From contig CM057468.1 in NCBI GenBank assembly GCA_030035585.1, positions 54,122,145 to 54,186,144 of the forward strand: a stretch of 64,000 bases of DNA, in the 5' to 3' direction. A model generated the notes under the pieces. That model worked only from the letters and a program-made list of their open reading frames with translations, searched no databases and had not been told where the DNA came from. Shown here piece after piece: positions 23,676-33,603 of this stretch. Both the position numbers and the translations under genes were made by a program. Position 1 is the first letter of the stretch. Each line of letters begins with the position of its first letter. The DNA comes from Dugong dugon. Taxonomy: Eukaryota > Chordata > Mammalia > Sirenia > Dugongidae.

Positions 23676-25150
23676 GAACCGGGTGGCTTTTATTTTTCAC
23701 ATTCAGATTCTGTTAATGATATATCTGGTTGATATGTGTCTGAAAATTCAGCCACAAAAGTGGTATATTCATATTCTGTCTCTTCTTCTCTCTCTTCTTC
23801 TCCTTCCCAATGCAAAACTGAACAAAAGCCATAAATATGGTAGGCCACTGGACATATTTGCTTCAAATTTGTTGCATTATATCATTCTTTAGGCTATTTA
23901 CATGCAACTACATGAGCATATAATTCATAACGTTTAGTGTAATCGTTATTGCTAATTCTTGAAAATATAGCATCGAGTTTATAAATCAGTCCTATGTTAT
24001 GAAATTTCTTATGCCTTATAACTTTTTTTTGTTCAAGTTTGTTATATCCATATTTTTCATTAAGAAAAACAATAGATGACCATTTTGAGGTGGAGAAATT
24101 CCATCTTTGTTCTTCTAAACATGAAAGTATTGTGAGTAAACCAGTGTTTGGGAAGTATAATATTATTTTATGCTTTTTGTGAAAAATAGTTATTAGGCTT
24201 TGGATGCAAGCATGCCAAATATCAGTCAAAAGTAAATTTTATGGCTGTGTTTTAGGTCCCTTAAAACAGGAGTGTGTAATGGAAATGGTGATAGGCACTT
24301 AATTATAATGACACTACTCAGTGTGGATATAACAAATGTGAAGAGCTAGTTCATAAAACCACCCTAATGTGGCCTGGAAGACTATGAGTAACACAGTCGC
24401 CAAAAATCCATGTCTTTTGAGTTCGCTTTAAAAACAAGTGGGGAGGGAGGATGCTCCCCAGATTTCTTTCGATTCTGCTCCTTGACTTGGAGCACCATGA
24501 CATGGGGTCTTAAATTCAAACAGAAAAGCAGGAAGACATCATCTCTCAGCAGCATAGCTAGAGTCTTCACCACAGCATCCACTGTTCTGAAATCAATAGT
24601 CTGAAAGAAAGCCAGTACCTTCAGAAGAGGTGATTTGGGCGAGCATTTGAACAGGTGGTGCTGTCTGACTGGCAGTAGCAATTTGAATACAGTAAAACCT
24701 GCTAATAGAAGTTTGCAGAGGACCAATTAGAAGGGAATTGCAGTAATTCAGTTAGCAGGTAATAAAGATATGAGAACGTGTCAAAATATCTGAAGGTAAG
24801 CGATAGAGAAGCAATCTCCATGGAAGTCTTTCAGGACTTGAGAAATAGGATAGCCTTATGCCATCAGAGACCTGTGTGCCCCATTATGGGTGAAAGAGAC
24901 AACATTTAGCTAAGTTCAGAACTAGAGGACTGCAAAAATCGATAGAGATCACATTTATTTAATGGCAACGAGAACTTTCTCAGTTGGTAAGGGAGCGTAG
25001 GATATTCGATGGCAAATAATTAATCTTGGATGAATTCTGCAGAACGAGCTCTGCAGGACAAATTACTGGGCTGAGGGGGCAGGAGAGAAAATTGATAGAC
25101 TCATAGGACACCAGAGCTGGAAGGGATTAGAGAGAGCATTTAGATGCGTG
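23676..25150. other. Unassigned region
   Basis: No gene is supported. At 24382-24726 both strands are open (114 codons minus, 64 plus), but neither has a domain I recognise. CAGTAAAACCTGCTAATAGA near 24692 looks like a DNA-transposon terminal repeat, but I find no partner. GAGCTGGAAGGGATTAGAGA near 25107 belongs to an old element that the MER5A at 25152 seems to interrupt. Confidence 0.35.
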
Positions 25151-25151
25151 C

Positions 25152-25309
25152 TTCACAATTCAGTGTGTGCATGAATTACCAGGAATCGTGTTAGAATGCA
25201 GATTTTCATTCAGTAGGTCTGGGGTGGGGCCTGAGATTCTGCATCTAACAAGCTAGATGATACTGATGCTGCTGGTCTGTGGACCACCCTTTAGAGGACT
25301 CTCAATATG
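25152..25309 (+). mobile_element. MER5A hAT element
   Basis: TTCAGTAGGTCTGGGGTGGG and GATACTGATGCTGCTGGTCT are MER5A landmarks. The flanks AGATGCGT (left) and AGATGCAT (right) suggest an imperfect 8-bp hAT TSD, and an older repeat appears to continue on both sides. Confidence 0.82.
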
Positions 25310-25417
25310 AGATGCATACCTCCTTAGATATTTTTGAAGATAAAGAGACACAGGGTAATTTATTTTACCCAGAACAACATAGCACAGTGAACTACAGTGC
25401 TAAGTGACTTTGCCCCT

Positions 25418-25618
25418 GATTGCTAACCAATTACCCTTGAGTTGATTCTGACTCATGGCAGCCCCATGTGTGTCAGAGTAGAACTGTGCTCCATATGGTT
25501 TTCAGTGTGATTTTTCGGGAAGTAGATCACCATGCATTTCTTTTGAGGCGCTTCTGGGTGGACTCAAAACTCCAACCTTTCATTTAGCAGCCGTTAGCAC
25601 CATCCCAGGACTCTGGTA
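25418..25618 (-). mobile_element. AfroSINE (GTGTGTCAGAGTAGAAC subtype)
   Basis: Antisense copy with GTCAGAGTAGAACTGTGCTC, TTTGAGGCGCTTCTGGGTGG and AACCTTTCATTTAGCAGCCG. It belongs to the subtype also seen at 32803 and 63663. Confidence 0.88.
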
Positions 25619-25661
25619 TGTAATTAGTAACTAATAAATATTTTGAAGATGGTCGGGAGAT

Positions 25662-25711
25662 TCCAAAAAAACCAAACCAAACCCACTGCCACTGAGTCGA
25701 TTCCGACTCAT
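25662..25711 (-). mobile_element. AfroSINE tail fragment
   Basis: Only the tail is present, in antisense: AAACCAAACCAAACCCACTG, then CGATTCCGACTCATAGG. Confidence 0.75.
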
Positions 25712-25760
25712 AGGAGGAGATTAGAGGAGGTGAAAACATAGCAGAAACTATTTTCCTATT

Positions 25761-25928
25761 GGAGCCCTGGTGGTGCAGTGGTTAAGAGCTTGGCTGTTAA
25801 CCAAAAGGTCAGCAGTCTGAATCCACTAGCCGCTCCTCGGAAACCGTACGGGGCAGCTCTACTCTGTCCTGCAGGGCCGCTATGAGTGAGAATTGACATG
25901 ATGGCAACAGGTTTGGTGTTTGTTCTGG
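25761..25928 (+). mobile_element. AfroSINE with TSD
   Basis: Head GGAGCCCTGGTGGTGCAGTG; tail GATGGCAACAGGTTTGG. The TSD TATTTTCCTATTGG / TATTTTCTTATTGG (25749-25762 and 25929-25942) has one mismatch. Confidence 0.92.
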
Positions 25929-25942
25929 TATTTTCTTATTGG

Positions 25943-26740
25943 GTTGCACATCAGTACAGTTGTTGAAGATTCAGTAGTAACAAAAATACCTTCATTTAAC
26001 TCTTCCTAATTTTCAAGTCTTTTTTATGTGGATCATCACAAGACTACTAGATACACAAAAATTCTGTATACAGTGTAAGTATTATTAGGCTCGTATTTGG
26101 TTATGTGACTTGTTTAGCCACACAGAGATAGTAAATGCTGGACCTAAGACAAGAACACAGGTCTCTGTTTTCTACCACCACCCCTCTGCACACCCGCACC
26201 GCCAGCTCTCAAAACACTGTGCTGCCACAGGCTGACCTCAGAGCCTGAGCACTGTTTTACCCATTTTCATTTTGGATCCTCTTTTCTCACATATATTATC
26301 CTTTCCTTATCCTGTCACGGGCAGAGAAAACACAGAATCTTCCAATCTCACCAGAGAATTTAAAATGGTTTTGACAAGCTGGTAATATAGCTTAGATTAA
26401 GTAGAATGAAAATTCAATATAGATGATCATAGCTCAGCAAATTACAGAAATAAGCTCTAGAGAATGGTGGAATATTATGCACAGCAGGAAAACATTTAGA
26501 AGCTTATTGGCCTTGGGCTGAACATGAAGTAGCATTGTAGGAACACGTGCAATGGTAAAAAATGAATTTTGATAGGAGATCATAAAAGAAGTATAACACA
26601 AGTCACCTATATAGTAATTCTCTCTCTTTTTTTTTTTTTTTTTTTAGCACAGGGTAAAAAATGAACCATTATCTGAGTTTTTTTCTTCTTCTGTTACTAG
26701 AGATTTATGATTTGTGGTTGTATCTTGAGCACAATAATCA
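25943..26740. other. Unassigned sequence with a T19 run
   Basis: No gene or clear repeat is seen. A CT-rich stretch leads into an uninterrupted T19 (26627-26645), possibly the antisense poly(A) tail of an unrecognised retroelement. Confidence 0.4.
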
Positions 26741-26744
26741 TCAA

Positions 26745-26860
26745 TGTATTCAATGTATATATTTAAATATTTATTAAATATACAGTAAGTTCCAGGCATT
26801 GTGGCAGGATTACAGAGCAAAACTCAGTTGTTATTATTATAAGAGACCCAAGGTGTAGCT
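26745..26860 (-). mobile_element. L2 3' end (weak)
   Basis: TATTTATTAAATATACAGTA and the following CCAGGCATTGTGGCAGG resemble antisense L2 3' ends. It is diverged and cut at the right by the SINE at 26864. Confidence 0.45.
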
Positions 26861-26863
26861 TGT

Positions 26864-27072
26864 CATTGTCGTTGAGTGCCGTTGAGTCAATTCCAACTCA
26901 TAATGACCCCGAAGTGACAGTGTAGAACTGCCCTATAGGGTTTCCTAGGCTGTCATCTTTATAGGAGCAGAATGCCAGGTCTTTTTGCCATACAGCCACT
27001 GGGTAGGTTTGACCCACCAACCTTTCCATTAGCAGTCAAGCCCTTAACCCTTGAGCCACCAGGACTCCTTAG
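26864..27072 (-). mobile_element. AfroSINE
   Basis: Antisense copy: TGAGTCAATTCCAACTCATA, GTAGAACTGCCCTATAGGGT, then head complement TTAACCCTTGAGCCACCAGG. Confidence 0.9.
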
Positions 27073-27409
27073 AGATAGGCATATAAAGGACAATTAAAAT
27101 ATGGAAGAGTTACATGCACAAAGTCCTCAAGTAACAGAAGCAGAAATACCTAACCCTGACTATGCTGCAGGATTTGGTCAGGGAAGGCTTTCTGTCTGGT
27201 TAAGAGTTTATCAGGAAGAAAAAGAGGTGAGGTGTGATATACCGTCGATAGAACAACTTGAGCAATGACATGAGAGTAAGAGAAAAGGTGACTGGCTTAG
27301 CCCAGGAAGGAGGAGGTTCTGGCCCACATCATCTGCGTGACCTGGAGAGTTGTGGGAAAAGAGGTGAAGGGAGTACGCCTTGGGTCATGAAAGAAGGACG
27401 AGAATTTTA

Positions 27410-27495
27410 TCTATAATTTGTCTTTGTGCCCCTAGGACAGTCCTTGACTCGTCACAAGCATACTGTGTTTACTGATTGGATGAATAAATAGATGA
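27410..27495 (+). mobile_element. L2 3' end (weak)
   Basis: TTTGTCTTTGTGCCCCTAGG through TACTGATTGGATGAATAAA has the layout of the L2 3' terminus. Highly diverged. Confidence 0.4.
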
Positions 27496-27655
27496 GTCAC
27501 AAAACAAATGTGAAACATTATAGAAACCAAGATATTTGGACCTGAGAACAGACAGCCTTTAAATTGTTATTTTATGAGAAATGCCTACGACATGTTCTCT
27601 ATTTTCACTGGTGACAGCACCAAACAGAATAAAAGGAAACTAAGGGAGAAAAGAG

Positions 27656-27970
27656 GCAATGGTGGTTCAGTGGAAGAATTCTCACCTTCCATACGGAGAC
27701 CGGGAGTCGATTCCTGGCCAATGAACCACATGTGCAGCCACCACTCATCTGTCAGTGGAGGCTGCGTGTTGTTATGGTGCTGTGTTTCAGTAGGGCTTCC
27801 AGACTAAGACTGACTAGGAAGAAAGGCCTGGTGGTCTACTTCTGAAAATCAGCCACTGAAAACCCTATGGATCACAATAGTCCAATCCACAACAGATCAT
27901 GATAATGGTGCAGGACCAGGCAGTGCTTCATTCTGTTGTACGTGGGGTTGCCGTGCAGTTAACAACAACA
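27656..27970 (+). mobile_element. tRNA-Gly-headed SINE with RTE tail
   Basis: The first ~72 bp read as a tRNA-Gly-like head (A box GTGGTTCAGTGGAAGAATTC, B box GAGTCGATTCCTGG). The body contains GGCTGCGTGTTGTTATGGTG. The tail has GATAATGGTGCAGGACCAGG and ends TTAACAACAACA, closely resembling the RTE LINE terminus at 47310-47405. A second copy is at 59301. It is distinct from the GGAGCCC-headed AfroSINEs but shares their body motif AAAACCCTATGG. AGAAAAG occurs on both sides as a possible short TSD. Confidence 0.85.
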
Positions 27971-27981
27971 AAATAGAAAAG

Positions 27982-28385
27982 TACTTGACATGTTCCATAC
28001 GATTGAGAACCTCCTGGCTGTGAATGAATTACTTGGCAAAGAGCTTGACTATGTAAACTCAGTGAAGTTTTGATTTTTCCTTGAGGAGCTCTTTCAATAT
28101 GATCAAGACCCTTCCTGGGATGGGTTTAGGCACAGCCTTGCCTAACTGTGAACTGGTGAAAGCCTTGGCCCTGATCTGAGGAGCAACCTCATTCTTCCAG
28201 TACACCGGTGACAACCCTGGATGCAAGTTCAGGGTTAACATAACTTACTTCTCCCTGCTGCATCCTGACTGATGTGATTACAGTATTATTATTTTGATTG
28301 CTTTCAAGGTAACCTTTTCTGCCCTTTATGTGTATTCAAGACAGTTGGTGAGGAGTGCCCATATTGCTTTATAGTCACCTGTGGC
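27982..28385. other. Unassigned sequence
   Basis: A 60-codon minus frame (28059-28241) has no recognised domain. No repeat family is identified. Confidence 0.35.
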
Positions 28386-28404
28386 GGGGGGGGGGGGGGG
28401 GGGG
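28386..28404 (+). repeat. Uninterrupted G19 run
   Basis: Nineteen consecutive G residues followed by AGGGGAGG, capable in principle of forming a G-quadruplex. Such runs are also prone to sequencing and length error. Confidence 0.95.
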
Positions 28405-28412
28405 AGGGGAGG

Positions 28413-31213
28413 AAATAGAGGACATTTTCAGAAGGCGCAGTTTGCTGTGGTCCCTCCTGAGACCCTCCTGCCGATACCCCTCATTACCTTCATCAGCGTC
28501 CTGCTTTTCCACAGGCGCTAACTTGCAGCATGGAACGGAGTGGTAGTTAGCACCTGGAAGCCCCTCAGAGCCTCCACCAGCGTTTCCTGCCAAGAAAACT
28601 TTAGCCCAGCTCCTGGAAACCTCCCTATTTGTAAAAGGCTTTGTACAGTCATAGCCAGCAAATGGATAACTAGAACACGCAATATGATTTTCATGATAAA
28701 AGACCGTTTTGCATACAAGAAACATGGTTAAAAACCTTGCTCAGGCTGATAAACCTCCGGTGCCATTTTTGCTGGCCTTGTGGCAGCCTCCTCGGGATGA
28801 GTGGCAGCGGAAGGAGTCAGGAAACGTCTGCGTTCTGGCGACCGCAGCCAGGATTTGCTAATAGAAACAATACCTTGCCCTGAAGGCAGTTTCCAGCTGC
28901 AGCCCTGAAGCACACACGTTGAGAATGTATGACACAGAACTGTCAGTCAGTCCTGGAGCCAGAAAATTGTTGTTTCAAATGTTACAGTACAGGAAAATCG
29001 CCTCTCTGCGCTAGCTGCCAAAAAAATGACAGCTTAATTTATGCCGCACTGAAGCTACATTACAGAGCCATTCAGCTTGGCGGTTAAGTACCTAGGCTCC
29101 ATGCTCTCACATCTTCCCCCTGTGCAAGCGCGCTGGGGAGAAATACACAGGGGCTATAATAAAGACAATTGGCCGTGGGGTTTGCCATGTCAGTGGAACT
29201 AAATACAGGTGAAAGTGGATCAGCAATAAAATACATCACCCCCACCTCATCTGCAAACCCTCTTCTGCCTGTGCAGTTGCACATATCCCGGAAGGCTCTG
29301 TGGCAACATTGTTGTGCACGGGATAGATTAAGGGAGAGAGATGTGCTGGTGTCAACCCCCTGGATTTTATGTGGAGGGGAGGCGCTGCGGTATTACCCGT
29401 GGCTTTGAAAATTATGTCAGTATCCTTGATGCAGACCTTCAAAACTTGGCAGTGTTTACCCTTTCTGAAATTAAATATTTGACAGTATCATACTGTATGT
29501 AGTCACTTATCTATATTTTTCATGTAGATGTACGTAAGGGTATTAAAGACACACTTAGTAGTCAAGATTAAAAAAAAGTCTAAATAATTATCATCAAGGT
29601 TACATTTCTCACTTATTTCTGTATATTTCACACACATTGAACTATCATTTACTTGAACCGCAAACAATAGTATATTTCTTCGGGCAGCAATGACTGAAAA
29701 GTTAGAGATTATTTAGAGGTGTCCTTTTCTTCACATTTTGTTATGCAACTTCCCTAATGTCACCCCAATTCTAGTGAATAAATGTTCTTATTTATACTGA
29801 AATTTCAGATGCAGAATAAAAGTCTCCTTGATATAATTGTGACAGGGCATGTTTAATATGAAGGAGGGCAGATATCAGGCTCCCTATCATGAGTGTCCTC
29901 CCTCCCAGAATGGCCACCTAGAATGGGGACATTAATTGAGCGTTAGGATATGTTGCCAGAGAGAGATTTATAAGTTATTTACAAAATATTTATAAGGCAA
30001 CCCTTGTAAAATATCACAGCCCGGAGAAAGCAGGTTCTCTGCAATTGGCTTCTCGCTGCTCAGTAAAGCCATTCATAATAAAATGAGCAGCCCTCAAAGC
30101 AGAGCAGATGCTTTTGCAATGGCTGTTGATGTGCTATAAATCATCCTCAATAAAACGACTTGTGGAGATAAATGATACATATCTATTTAATAATCCATTA
30201 TCCAAAATAAATATTCTACCTTAAAATAAAGCAAATGCCCTTGCACTGGTTGCTGATGTGTTAGAGCTGCTCAGGCTAATGGTAAAATGATTTGTAAAGT
30301 GGAGCTCTGGCACTGGGCATTGTGTCCTGTGTCCTCAGGAGAGATTAATATCTCTTCATAACTCATCAATAGAAATGCCTTGAAAAAAGAACACCAACCA
30401 AGATGTCCCCAGAGATCTGTTACCATAGTCATTTTAGCTTCTTCATTTGGTGCCTTCGTTTCAAAACACTGACTTTTATAGAGTAGATCTGCTTGGAGGT
30501 GATGTGCTATTAGGCTAAGACTGAGAAGGCTAAATAGACCCGTAACATCTACGAGTTTATCATGTAAAATAGGCCATTATTAGGTACACCAGAATCAGCA
30601 CTAAACAATAACTTATTCATATTTTAGACCAGCAGCAGGATGCATGTTATTCTAAGAAGTTGAACTGTTTCCAGTTTAAAATCCTACTAACCTCAACATG
30701 GCATTTACAACCTACATGCTCTTTTCCATCCCAATACAAACATGGCTCCTGCCTGTACCCACTATTCTGAGCCTAACACACTTGCTGAGTGGCTACTAGC
30801 CAAGTGGTGTTCTCTGTCCTTTTGATTGTTCACCACTCACAATCTTATCTGTAACTGTGGCCGACCTATCAAAGAATTCTTGCCTATAGTTGAATGACAG
30901 GTGAAGTTTGGCTCTGATTAACTGAAAGCTCCATAAACCCTTCTTCACACACACCCATGTCATGCTAGGCATTACCAGTCCGTGTGCCCAGGATTTTAAT
31001 ACTCCGTAATTGGAAAGTTTATGTTGCAGTGGGTTCTATCTTAAGAAGCTGGATTCAAAGCATGCCAGGAAATCAGTGCCCCATATATATACTTCCACTG
31101 AGTCATAAGGAGTTGTTTTACAGTAATGTTTCTCAGTTCACTAAAATGAGACCAGAGTTGCAAAACATACTGTCTTATTTAACAGGAATTTAAATATCTA
31201 TTATGGGCCATGT
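28413..31213. other. Long repeat-free block, candidate regulatory DNA
   Basis: About 2.8 kb with no recognisable interspersed repeat. The left part (28430-29400) is moderately GC-rich, with scattered CpG; the right part (29450-30620) is AT-rich with many TAAT and ATAAAT cores and an internal partial duplication (30104-30135 versus 30231-30262). No long reading frame or splice pattern supports exons. Confidence 0.45.
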
Positions 31214-31227
31214 AGTATGCTACAGGG

Positions 31228-31423
31228 AGACCCTGGGCGGTGTAAGTTTAAACTGCTTGGCTGCTAACTGAAAGGTTGGTGGTTTGAGCCCATCCAGAGG
31301 TGCCTTAGAAGAAAGACCTGGTGATATACTTCAGAAAAAAATCAGCCACTGAAGACCTTATGGAGTGCAGTTCTACTCTGACACAGGTGGGGATGCCATG
31401 AGTCACTCAATAGCAACTGTTTC
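31228..31423 (+). mobile_element. AfroSINE with TSD
   Basis: AGACCCTGGGCGGTGTAAG head, AACTGAAAGGTTGGTGGTTT B-box region, tail GCCATGAGTCACTCAATAGC. TSD AGTATGCTACAGGG / AGTATGCTGCAAGG (31214-31227 and 31424-31437). Confidence 0.9.
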
Positions 31424-31437
31424 AGTATGCTGCAAGG

Positions 31438-32094
31438 CATGAGAACAGATAATATCCTTGCCTCAAAGCATACATAAACTACTGGCTCTATAGCTAACCT
31501 TTCATTTTTAATAAAAGTCTTCCTTCACCCTCCACTTGGATGTGCTTTTTTGAAGAGTATCTAAGTCTTTTCTTCAGGAACAGTGAACAGTTATGCCTTT
31601 AAGGTTCCCTGGAATCTCCAGAGGAAGATCTCCAGAAGGCAGCAAAGTATGGTTATCACTTGGCCAAAGCTGAAATTCCAGGTTTCTCATTGAATTCTCC
31701 TAATACAAATTCCCACAATTTTAAGATCAACTGTTCCTAAAACTATGGAAACAACAGGTGTGATTCCGATCAATTAGTGTGGCACGTTGCATGGCTTACC
31801 TGCTGGCCTGGCCACCTGCTTCACTGCCTGATGCTTACCCTCCTGCTGCCCTCTGCGTGGCTTCACAGTTTTGCTCTGAAAAACCACCTTCCTTCTTCCT
31901 TGCCTGAGCCGTTTCCCTTTTTAACTTGTGAAGTTAACTTTCCTTTTTACCTCTGAAGAGGTAAATAATCTCATGAGGTTGTCCTTCCTAAGGCATCCGG
32001 TGCCTTAGGAAGTAAGGTGCCTCGTGATGAATCAGGGAAATTTGAGTAAAATACTGAGAAACTCCAAGAGACATGACTCTTTTTTTTCTGTTAT
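31438..32094. other. Unassigned sequence with clustered hairpins
   Basis: No repeat family or gene is recognised. Three perfect short inverted repeats occur in under 100 bp (31921-31937, 31947-31964, 31984-32012); the last lies inside a longer imperfect stem spanning 31971-32027. Confidence 0.5.
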
Positions 32095-32640
32095 TAATTT
32101 TTAAAAAAATTGTTGGTGAAAATATATATAGCAAAACATACCTGTTCTAAAATTTTACATGAACAGGTCAATGCCATTGATTACATTCTTCACCTTGTGT
32201 TACCATTCTTATTATCTCTACCCATATTGTTTCATCACCATTAACTTTTACTCTCTATGCCCCTTAAAGTTCTCATCTGTGCTTTACAGTTGCTATTTTC
32301 AGTTTGATCATATATAGATAGTTCTTTTAAAGAGCAAAATGTTCAAGGCCGACACTCTTCATTAATTGAGCTAAACTAGTCTTTTGTTTACAGATGACTT
32401 CATAGGATAGTTTTGGTGCAAGGTTTAAAGATTATTTCAGGACAATAGATTAGAGGGTTCCCTCAGTCTCAATGGATCCAATAAGTCTGCTTTCCATAGG
32501 AATTTGATGTTCTGTTCCACATTATTACTCCTTTTGATCAGGATCCATCTATTGGGCTCTTGATCAAAAAGTTCAGTGATGGTAGCCAGGCACCCTCCAT
32601 TTCTTCTGGTCTCATGGCAAAGGAGGCAATTAGACCTGTG
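32095..32640 (-). mobile_element. L1 3' UTR, second subfamily
   Basis: Starts, after a T-rich tail complement, with GGTGAAAATATATATAGCAA; contains ATTGATTACATTCTTCACCT and ATATATAGATAGTTCTTTTA. It corresponds to the same 3' terminus seen in sense at 43080-43190 and as the middle segment of the composite L1 ends. Later motifs such as GGTAGCCAGGCACC match the general L1 3' UTR. 5'-truncated. Confidence 0.78.
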
Positions 32641-32802
32641 GTTCAGAGAAATGCCTCTTGATGAATTTAAATATGAGTTTAATCAAACCAACTGCCATGT
32701 TAGAGACATATATTTAAAGGTCAACAGAGACTCTATCTCTTAATTGATATTTGATTCACAGTTCCATCAATGGGAAGCTCACTGAGTTCCCCTCACACAC
32801 CA

Positions 32803-32992
32803 CACCAATTGCCATGGAGTCAATTCCACGGCATATGTGTCAGAGTAGAACTGTGCTTCATAAGATTTTCAAGGGATGATTTTTTGGAAGGAGATCTCCA
32901 GGGCTTTCTTTTGAGGCACCTCTGGGTAGACACATAGCTGTAACCTTTCAGTTAGCAGGTGAGCACATGAACTGTTTGCACCATGTGGATAC
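32803..32992 (-). mobile_element. AfroSINE
   Basis: Antisense copy of the GTGTCAGAGTAGAACTGTGC subtype. GAGTTCCCCT (left) and GAATTCCCCT (right) form an imperfect TSD. Confidence 0.85.
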
Positions 32993-33510
32993 TCTGAATT
33001 CCCCTTAGAAGATTTTAATCATATGTGCAGCGTCATGGGCTCTAGTATCAGAACATGATTATGTTTAGAAAACCTTCTATAAGCCCTTAGTAAGAAAAAT
33101 CACTAGCAGCTGGCCCGATATGCACACACACTGAAACCTCTGTCTTCTCCAAAGGCACATGTGACATCCGGATGTAGCCATTTTGATACAAAGTCAGAAC
33201 TGTAGTGACCCATTTTCTATCCCCAGATACTGTGACTAATTTCCATTAATTCTGAATACTAATTAAAAGTAAAGAATGAAGTGTGAAACCATTTTGTGTT
33301 AGCTTTCATCAAGCTTATTTTCATCCCACTAAAGACCATGCTAACAGAGGTCAGCTGGGAAAGTAGCCCCGTGGTCCTGTCTGGCTTCTGAACTTTTAAC
33401 CTGGCTGGCCATCCATGCACCAGGGGAAAGCATGCATCAGCATGAAGCTTGATACAACCCAGCCCTGATTTTTTTAAACCAAGCAAAGCTAACCTCTAAA
33501 AAAAAAAAAG
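32993..33510. other. Unassigned sequence
   Basis: Nothing recognised apart from an A12 run (about 33499-33510) at the edge of the next SINE, which is probably its tail complement. Confidence 0.4.
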
Positions 33511-33603
33511 CCCCATTGTTGTAGAGTCGATTCCAACTCCTGGCCACACCGCATGGGTTACAGAATAGAACCGCTCTATAAGGTTTTCTTGGCTGTAATC
33601 TTT
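33511..33603 (-). mobile_element. AfroSINE, 3' part of a split copy
   Basis: GTAGAGTCGATTCCAACTCC and AACCGCTCTATAAGGTTTTC are the antisense tail half. The copy is interrupted by an L1 and resumes at 35318. Confidence 0.88.

Noticed and set aside
24382-24726. 114-codon minus-strand frame as a processed pseudogene
   Set aside because: Hydrophobic-rich but matching nothing I recognise; both strands are open, which fits chance.
24692-24732. DNA-transposon terminal inverted repeat
   Set aside because: CAGTAAAACC-type start is suggestive, but no inverted partner or target duplication was found.
27656-27728. Functional tRNA-Gly gene
   Set aside because: The tRNA-like head is decayed and continues directly into a SINE body and RTE-like tail; a second copy at 59301 confirms it is a SINE.
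28430-29400. CpG island or promoter
   Set aside because: CpG dinucleotides are scattered and not dense enough by eye; no adjacent exon or transcription signal.
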